From contig JAFGCA010000140.1 of the NCBI GenBank assembly GCA_016932895.1, positions 1 through 11,978 on the forward strand: 11,978 bases of DNA, in the 5' to 3' direction. Source of the DNA: Sedimentisphaerales bacterium (GTDB taxonomy: Bacteria > Planctomycetota > Phycisphaerae > Sedimentisphaerales > SG8-4). The notes below the pieces were generated by a model, which had not been told where the DNA came from, did no database searches, and saw nothing but the letters and a program-made list of their open reading frames with translations. The position numbers and the translations under genes were made by a program. Of the stretch, positions 7,792-11,978 are shown in pieces. Positions within the stretch are counted from its first letter, which is position 1. Every line of letters begins with the position of its first letter.

Positions 7792-8715
7792 TTACCGCTT
7801 CGGCCGTTGGGGCTGTCGCGCGCCGGGTCGGCCGCGGGTGCGGGCGCCTTTGACCTGCATGTCCACGGCGTACAGCGACGTGCGGGCGGTGACGAAGAGC
7901 GTTTTGTTGTCCGGGCCGCCGAAGGTGACGTTGGCGGGGCGCTCGGGGATCTTGATTTCCTCGATCTTCTCTCCCTGGCGATTGAAGACCGCCACGACGT
8001 CGGTGGTCAGGTAGACGTTGCCCCGGGCGTCGATGGTCATGCCGTCGGAGCCCTCGGAGCAGAAGAGCTTCTTGTCGGAAAGCGTGCCGTCCTTGTTGAC
8101 GGAGTAGACGAAGGTCTTGCCGCCGCCGTGGTCGGTGACGTAGAGCCGTTTGCCGTTAGGGGTGCCGATGACGCCGTTCGGGCGGACCATGTCGTCGATG
8201 ACGCGGATGACCTTTTTGCGGTCGGGCGTGAGATAGTAGACGTGCTCGCCGTCCTGCTCCATGCCGTCGCGGTTGCCGTAGCGCGGATCGGTGAAGTAGA
8301 TGCCGCCCTCGGGATCGATCCACAGGTCGTTGAGGCTGTTGAGCTTCTTGCCGTCATACTCGGCGGCCAGGACGGAGACTTCGCCTTGGGGCGTGATGGA
8401 GACGAGCCGGCGCCCGCCGCCCTCGCAGGCCAGGAGGTTGCCGGCCTTGTCGAAGTACAGCCCGTTGGCGCCGCCGGAATTCTCGCGGAACGTGCTCAGC
8501 GTGCCCTCGAGCGACCATTTGAGAATGCGATTGTTCGGGATGTCCGTGAAATAGACGTTGCCCGCTGCGTCGGAAGCCGGACCCTCGGTGAACCGGAAAT
8601 CCCCGGCCAGCTTCCTCGCTTCCGCACCGGACGCCACTACGCTGTTACTCTGGGCACCGCAGACGGTTACCGCTGCGACCAGAATCAATGCGATTGTGAA
8701 TCCTCTTGGTGCTAT
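7792..8715 (-). CDS. Exported SMP-30/gluconolactonase-type beta-propeller
   Basis: This six-bladed beta-propeller family hydrolyses sugar lactones such as gluconolactone with a divalent metal. Counting from the proposed start, the expected ligands are Glu44 (FTEGP), Asn180 (RPNGVIG) and Asp224 (GSDGMTID), with Asn129 (LNDLWID) as the likely substrate contact. Propeller strands recur as GNVYFTD, GGIYFTDPRYG, KRLYVTD and GNVYLTT. A signal peptide (about 1-22, APRGFTIALILVAAVTVCGA) implies export; the Cys is not in a convincing lipobox. The length of 307 residues is normal. The frame is open to an ATG at 8913, but those extra 66 codons come from a dispersed repeat and cover the probable promoter, so they are rejected. 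A strong GGAAAGGA is placed for an ATA at 8713-8715; no ATG, GTG or TTG lies there, the next candidate being TTG at 8688, inside the signal peptide. Family call strong, start uncertain. Confidence 0.87.
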   Translation of the reverse strand: MAPRGFTIALILVAAVTVCGAQSNSVVASGAEARKLAGDFRFTEGPASDAAGNVYFTDIPNNRILKWSLEGTLSTFRENSGGANGLYFDKAGNLLACEGGGRRLVSITPQGEVSVLAAEYDGKKLNSLNDLWIDPEGGIYFTDPRYGNRDGMEQDGEHVYYLTPDRKKVIRVIDDMVRPNGVIGTPNGKRLYVTDHGGGKTFVYSVNKDGTLSDKKLFCSEGSDGMTIDARGNVYLTTDVVAVFNRQGEKIEEIKIPERPANVTFGGPDNKTLFVTARTSLYAVDMQVKGARTRGRPGARQPQRPKR

Positions 8716-8722
8716 GTCTCTG

Positions 8723-8730
8723 TCCTTTCC
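8723..8730 (-). promoter_or_regulatory. Ribosome binding site placed for an ATA start
   Basis: GGAAAGGA on the minus strand lies 7 bases before the ATA at 8715-8713. It is among the best ribosome binding sites in the window and decides the start proposed for the SMP-30-type gene. Confidence 0.55.
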
Positions 8731-8741
8731 TTTTTTCGCTG

Positions 8742-8771
8742 AGTCTATCGGAGTATCCTGTTGAATGGCAA
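8742..8771 (-). promoter_or_regulatory. Sigma-70-type promoter for the SMP-30-type gene
   Basis: On the minus strand TTGCCA (8766-8771), an 18-base spacer and TAGACT (8742-8747) form a fair promoter. Transcription would begin near 8735, giving a leader of about 20 bases that contains the ribosome binding site. It supports rejecting the ATG at 8913. Confidence 0.4.
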
Positions 8772-8842
8772 GCCCCGACCTTGTCTTCGCCGGGCCGCGC
8801 CCGGCCCTCCGGTGGTCAGGCGGGGACCCCGCCGGAGCTGGC

Positions 8843-9024
8843 AAATTGGGTTCGTTTTTTGTCGCCACCCTCGTTTTTGCGCGAAAAACGGCGAAATTGG
8901 CTTTGTTTGACATTCTCGGGCCCCACCCTCGCCGGTCCGAAGCGTACAGAATTGGGTTTGTTTGACATTTCGGGCTGCTCCGGCACCAGGAGCCAGTCGT
9001 CGCGAAATTGGGTTTGTTTGGTGC
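8843..9024. repeat. Four spaced copies of a degenerate AATTGGGTTTGTTTGACAT unit
   Basis: Copies begin near 8843, 8894, 8949 and 9005, so the period is 51, 55 and 56 bases. The core AAATTGG is shared with one mismatch, and the TTTGTTTGACATT tail is complete in copies 2 and 3 only; copy 1 reads TTCGTTTTTT and copy 4 TTTGTTTGGTG. Sequence between copies differs apart from CCACCCTCG shared by copies 1 and 2. Read on the minus strand the units give MSNKPNS, MSNKANF and KQSQF-like peptides. This resembles dispersed intergenic repeats I recall from planctomycete genomes; it is not a gene. Confidence 0.65.
8872..8890. repeat. Hairpin within the repeat array
   Basis: CGTTTTT (8872-8878) and AAAAACG (8884-8890) pair perfectly over 7 bases around a GCGCG loop. 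It occupies the space between repeat copies 1 and 2. It has no gene directly upstream on either strand, so a terminator role is unlikely. Confidence 0.45.
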
Positions 9025-9063
9025 GATTGGCTCTCGGCCGAGTGACCGGCGTTCCGGCGTCCG

Positions 9064-9080
9064 GGCGGTTCCAAACCGCC
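9064..9080. repeat. Short perfect hairpin GGCGGTT/AACCGCC
   Basis: GGCGGTT (9064-9070), a CCA loop and AACCGCC (9074-9080) form a 7-bp stem just downstream of the repeat array. It probably belongs to the same dispersed repeat material; no T tract follows on the plus strand. Confidence 0.4.
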
Positions 9081-9398
9081 ATCCCGGGTCGAAGGCGGAG
9101 GGTTGTTGCCTTGCCAGTCATGCCAAAGCCTCCAGGTTCGCTGTTCTGGCATTTCACAGCTCGCTATTGAGTTGCACGAATATCATATCGCGGGGTGTAT
9201 TGGCCGTCAAGAAAAATTTTCGGCAGTGCCTGCATGGGGTTCCGTTCCGGCCTCGGGATGCAAAGGTCTTTGCCTTTATCCCCATTTTGGTGTAGGACAT
9301 GAGGCACGAGTCACGGCTCCGGCTGGTCCGGAAGGATGGGCTGGCGAACGGACAGGGTTGGGACGAATGGAGCAGAGGATTAGAAAGGGGAGCAGGTT

Positions 9399-11183
9399 AT
9401 GGATTTGCATCGCGGAAATGAAATCACACTGAGCAGACGCACCTTTATCCGGGCCGCCGGGCTGAGTTTGGCCGCTCTGGCGGCGCCCGTGTCAGGGGCG
9501 GCGCGGGCCGGGAACCGGCGTAAAGGAAAACCGAACGTTCTCATTGTCGTGACGGACGATCAGGGCTATGGCGACTTGTCCTGTCACGGCAATCCGATCC
9601 TGAAGACACCGAACCTGGATGCCCTGTACGGCCAGAGCGTCCGCTTCACGGACTTTCACGTGGCGCCGATGTGCACGCCGACGCGCGGGCAGTTGTTGAC
9701 GGGATGCGACGCCATGGCCAACGGGGCGACCTTCGTCTGCATGGGGCGCTCCATGATGCGAAACGAACTGCCCACGATGGCGGACGTTTTCGCCGCCAAC
9801 GGCCATCATACGGGGCATTTCGGCAAGTGGCACCTGGGCGACAGCTATCCGCATCGGCCGCAGGACCGCGGCTTCCAAAAGACGGTGCATCACGGAGCGT
9901 GGGGGATCACCTCGATCGCGGACTACTACGGCAACGACTACTGGGACGACACGTTCCGGCACAACGACCGGTTCGAGAGGCACGAGGGCTATTGCACGGA
10001 CATCTGGTTCGACGAGGCGATGGACTACATGAAGGCGCGTCACGCCGCCAACGAACCGTTCTTCGCGTATCTGCCGACGAACTGCCCGCATTCGCCGCAC
10101 TGGGTCGACGATGAGTACTCCGCGCCCTACGAGCAGCAGGGGATGGCCCCCCGGATCGCCAAATTCTTCGGGCAAATCGCCAATATCGACGAGAACATGG
10201 GCCGGCTGCTGAAGATGCTCGATGAGACCGGGCTCGCGGAGAACACGCTGCTGATCTACATGACCGACAACGGGACCGTGGCCGGCCACACCGTCTTCAA
10301 CGCCGGCATGAAGGGGCACAAAACGCAACTCTGGGAAGGGGGGCACCGGGTCCCCTGCTTCGTGCGCTGGCCTGCGGGCGGCCTGGGAAAACCGCGTGAC
10401 ATCGACGTGCTGTCTCAGTGCCAGGACCTGTTGCCGACGGTGGCGGAGTTGTGCCGGCTGCAGACGCCGGCTTCGCTGGTGACCGACGGCGTTTCGCTGG
10501 CCGGGCTGCTCCGGGAAAAGGAAAAAAACGTGGGGGACCGCATGCTGGTGGTGCGGTACGGCCCCGACGGTCGGGCCAAATGGGAGTGCACCGTGATGTG
10601 GAACAAGTGGCGCCTGGTCAAAGGAGAGCAACTCTACGATGTGAGCGTCGATCCGCACCAGGACAAGGACGTCGCGGCCGAGCATCCTGACATCGTCGCG
10701 GCCATGCGAAAGCACTACGAGCAGTGGTGGGCCAAGACGTGCCCCCAGTTCGAGCAGAAGCGCTACATCCACGTAGGCTCGGAAAGGGCCAACCCGGTCA
10801 TGCTCTATTCTTCCGATTGGCAAGGCTCGTACGCCGACAACTTCGGGAACCTGGCGGCCGGCAATCAGATCGGTTCCTGGGACGTGGCAGTCGAACGAGA
10901 AGGGCAATACCGGATCACGCTGTCTCGCTGGCACCCGGCGGCGAATTGCGCCCTCGACGCTTCGTTGGAAGGCCCGTTGGGCAAAGGCAAAGCGGTCCCC
11001 ATCGCCAAGGCACGCGTCAAAGTGGGCGATGCGGACCTCTCGCGACTGACCGTCAGCGGCCAGAAGCAGGTCGCCTTCACGATGGCCCTCAAGGCGGGAA
11101 AGACGCAACTGTCCACGTGGTTCTACGACGAGAACGATAAGCCGCTGTGCAGCGCCTATTACACCCGGGTCGAACGGCTGTAG
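9399..11183 (+). CDS. Cys-type S1 sulfatase with Tat leader and C-terminal beta-sandwich
   Basis: This 594-residue enzyme should hydrolyse sulfate esters, probably on a carbohydrate. A twin-arginine leader (SRRTFIRAAG, 12-21, with a hydrophobic stretch and AARA ending near 37) sends it out folded. The sulfatase signature CTPTR (Cys92-Arg96) carries the Cys that must be converted to formylglycine; the calcium site includes Asp53-Asp54 in VTDDQGYGDL and Asp290-Asn291 in MTDNGT. GKWHLG (142-147), CPHSPH (229-234) and Lys308 of GHKTQ are the expected sulfate contacts. After about residue 500 a strand-rich domain follows (WQGSYADNFGNLAAGNQIGSWDV onward), perhaps carbohydrate-binding. Subfamily and substrate cannot be assigned by eye. 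AGGGGAG ends 6 bases before the ATG. No maturase gene is visible in the window. The second sulfatase follows after 78 bases, so the two probably share a transcript. Confidence 0.95.
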   Translation: MDLHRGNEITLSRRTFIRAAGLSLAALAAPVSGAARAGNRRKGKPNVLIVVTDDQGYGDLSCHGNPILKTPNLDALYGQSVRFTDFHVAPMCTPTRGQLLTGCDAMANGATFVCMGRSMMRNELPTMADVFAANGHHTGHFGKWHLGDSYPHRPQDRGFQKTVHHGAWGITSIADYYGNDYWDDTFRHNDRFERHEGYCTDIWFDEAMDYMKARHAANEPFFAYLPTNCPHSPHWVDDEYSAPYEQQGMAPRIAKFFGQIANIDENMGRLLKMLDETGLAENTLLIYMTDNGTVAGHTVFNAGMKGHKTQLWEGGHRVPCFVRWPAGGLGKPRDIDVLSQCQDLLPTVAELCRLQTPASLVTDGVSLAGLLREKEKNVGDRMLVVRYGPDGRAKWECTVMWNKWRLVKGEQLYDVSVDPHQDKDVAAEHPDIVAAMRKHYEQWWAKTCPQFEQKRYIHVGSERANPVMLYSSDWQGSYADNFGNLAAGNQIGSWDVAVEREGQYRITLSRWHPAANCALDASLEGPLGKGKAVPIAKARVKVGDADLSRLTVSGQKQVAFTMALKAGKTQLSTWFYDENDKPLCSAYYTRVERL

Positions 11184-11204
11184 ACATAGGCTGCCTCCAA
11201 GTCT

Positions 11205-11223
11205 CAGAAGTCGCTGACTTCTG
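11205..11223 (+). other. Hairpin between the two sulfatase genes
   Basis: CAGAAGT (11205-11211) and ACTTCTG (11217-11223) pair over 7 bases around CGCTG; the stem can extend to 9 with one G-T pair (11203-11225). No T tract follows, so it looks more like an intercistronic processing or stability element than a full terminator. Confidence 0.45.
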
Positions 11224-11261
11224 GGAATCGGCAGAGGAGTTTTGGAATAGGGAGATATGGC

Positions 11262-11978
11262 ATGATGAAACGACGAGAGTTTCTAAGGAGGCTGTGTGTG
11301 GGGGCGGCGGGGTTGAGTTGTCTCGGTCGATACAGCGTCGTCCGGTCTGAACCGTCGGGGCGAAGTGCCGCCCCGAGGCCGAACATCCTGATCATTTTCA
11401 CCGACGACCAGGGGTACGCGGATCTGGCTTGCTTCGGCTCCCGGACCAACAGGACGCCGCGGATGGATCAGTTGGCGAAGGAGGGGACGCGCTTTACCAA
11501 CTTCTATGCCCAGGCGGTGTGCGGCCCGTCCCGTTCGGCGCTCTTGACGGGACGCTATCCCATCCGCAGCAAGGGCTGGAGCATGCCCGCCAGCGAGATC
11601 ACCTGGGCCGAGCGGATCCGGAAGGTTGGATACCAGACGGCTTGCATCGGCAAGTGGGACGTCTCCAATCGCAAACCGATCATCGAACGCATGCCCAACG
11701 CGAAGGGGTTCGATTACTACTTTGGGACCCTGGGCGCCAACGACAACGGTCGCGTCGCCTTCCACGAGAACAACGAACCCGCCGGCCAGACCCGGGACAT
11801 GGGCAGTCTGCTCCGGCTCTACACAGACAAGGCCGTCGATTTCCTCAAGAACAAGCGGGACAAGAGCAAGCCGTTCGTTCTGTACGTGGCCCATACCATG
11901 ATGCACACCATCATCGACGCCTCGCCCCGGTTCAAAGGGACGTCGAAGGGCGGCCTGTACGGCGACGTGGTCGAGGAG
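11262..11978 (+). CDS. Second Cys-type S1 sulfatase, N-terminal 239 residues
   Basis: The gene runs off the window end with the frame open. GGGAG (11250-11254) lies 7 bases before the first of two adjacent ATGs, so 11262 is chosen over 11265. A twin-arginine-like leader (KRREFLRRLCVGAAG, 3-17) precedes the sulfatase fold. Family residues are Asp48-Asp49 in FTDDQGYADL, CGPSR (Cys87-Arg91, the formylglycine site) followed by SALLTGRYP, and His211/His215 in AHTMMH. The usual GKWHLG element reads GKWDVS (Lys131, Asp133), so the His of the sulfate pocket is replaced by Asp, which may mark a subfamily or a changed substrate preference. It is about 240 of an expected 450-600 residues, so the second metal-site residues are outside. 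It follows another sulfatase in the same direction, suggesting that they act on one sulfated glycan. Confidence 0.93.
   Translation, partial: MMKRREFLRRLCVGAAGLSCLGRYSVVRSEPSGRSAAPRPNILIIFTDDQGYADLACFGSRTNRTPRMDQLAKEGTRFTNFYAQAVCGPSRSALLTGRYPIRSKGWSMPASEITWAERIRKVGYQTACIGKWDVSNRKPIIERMPNAKGFDYYFGTLGANDNGRVAFHENNEPAGQTRDMGSLLRLYTDKAVDFLKNKRDKSKPFVLYVAHTMMHTIIDASPRFKGTSKGGLYGDVVEE

Larger units (their letters stand above)
8772..9398. other. Non-coding stretch with repeats, no convincing gene
   Basis: This 627-base region between the SMP-30-type gene and the first sulfatase has several short open frames on both strands, but none has family motifs, a credible start or a consistent composition. 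The first part is a repeat array (8843-9024), followed by a hairpin (9064-9080). The part from about 9160 to 9385 is the likely leader and promoter zone of the sulfatase. TTGCCT (9270-9275) with TAGGAC (9293-9298) at 17 bases is the best promoter I find, and it is weak. Confidence 0.6.

Noticed and set aside
6648..8742. Long plus-strand open frames over the sigma factor and SMP-30-type genes
   Set aside because: They mirror genes with recognisable domains on the minus strand and show no motifs of their own.
8716..8913. N-terminal extension of the SMP-30-type protein to the ATG at 8913
   Set aside because: The extension is translated repeat sequence (MSNKANF...), overlaps the probable promoter, and would put the signal peptide some 70 residues inside the protein.
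8843..9024. Repeat array considered as a CRISPR array
   Set aside because: Units are about 20 bases, degenerate, unevenly spaced (51-56) and only four; no cas gene is present, and parts of the gaps are shared between copies.
9008..9432. Short plus-strand frames before the first sulfatase
   Set aside because: They start in repeat material, lack ribosome binding sites and domains, and one overlaps the sulfatase start.
9492..11108. A 538-codon minus-strand open frame opposite the first sulfatase
   Set aside because: The sulfatase on the plus strand has the full signature, Tat leader and ribosome binding site; the antisense frame has none and is Arg/His/Val-rich shadow sequence.

Overview
The window looks like chromosomal DNA from a GC-rich planctomycete, most likely Phycisphaerae/Sedimentisphaerales-like. 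The evidence is two Cys-type sulfatases with twin-arginine-like leaders, a GH78 rhamnosidase, an ECF sigma factor with a long C-terminal extension, and dispersed repeats whose minus-strand reading gives peptides such as MSNKPNS. The taxonomy is inferred from gene style only; no rRNA or marker gene is present.

Layout: (1) 1-483, the 3' end of an alpha-L-rhamnosidase. (2) 586 to about 2087, plus strand, a membrane-anchored helical-barrel-like protein of uncertain function whose frame has no stop of its own. (3) 2167-5442, minus strand, a 1091-residue exported protein with two serine beta-lactamase-type domains and a C-terminal membrane domain; it is convergent with gene 2. (4) 5443-5697, a divergent promoter region. 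(5) 5698-6069, plus strand, a small stand-alone FHA protein. (6) 6114-7574, minus strand, an ECF sigma factor fused to a soluble domain of about 300 residues. (7) 7575-7791, a spacer holding a palindromic dispersed repeat. (8) 7792-8715, minus strand, an exported SMP-30/gluconolactonase-type protein that seems to start at ATA. (9) 8772-9398, non-coding DNA with a four-copy degenerate repeat. (10) 9399-11183 and 11262 to the window end, plus strand, two sulfatases in probable tandem transcription.

Together the rhamnosidase, sulfatases and lactonase-type protein suggest breakdown of a sulfated, rhamnose-containing polysaccharide. The sigma factor and FHA protein are plausible regulators nearby, but nothing in the sequence ties them directly to the enzymes.

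I do not see a clear new defence or mobile system. The points most worth a second look are the double beta-lactamase-domain protein, the ATA start, the stop-less convergent frame, the sigma factor extension with a well-placed internal start site, and the spaced repeat array.
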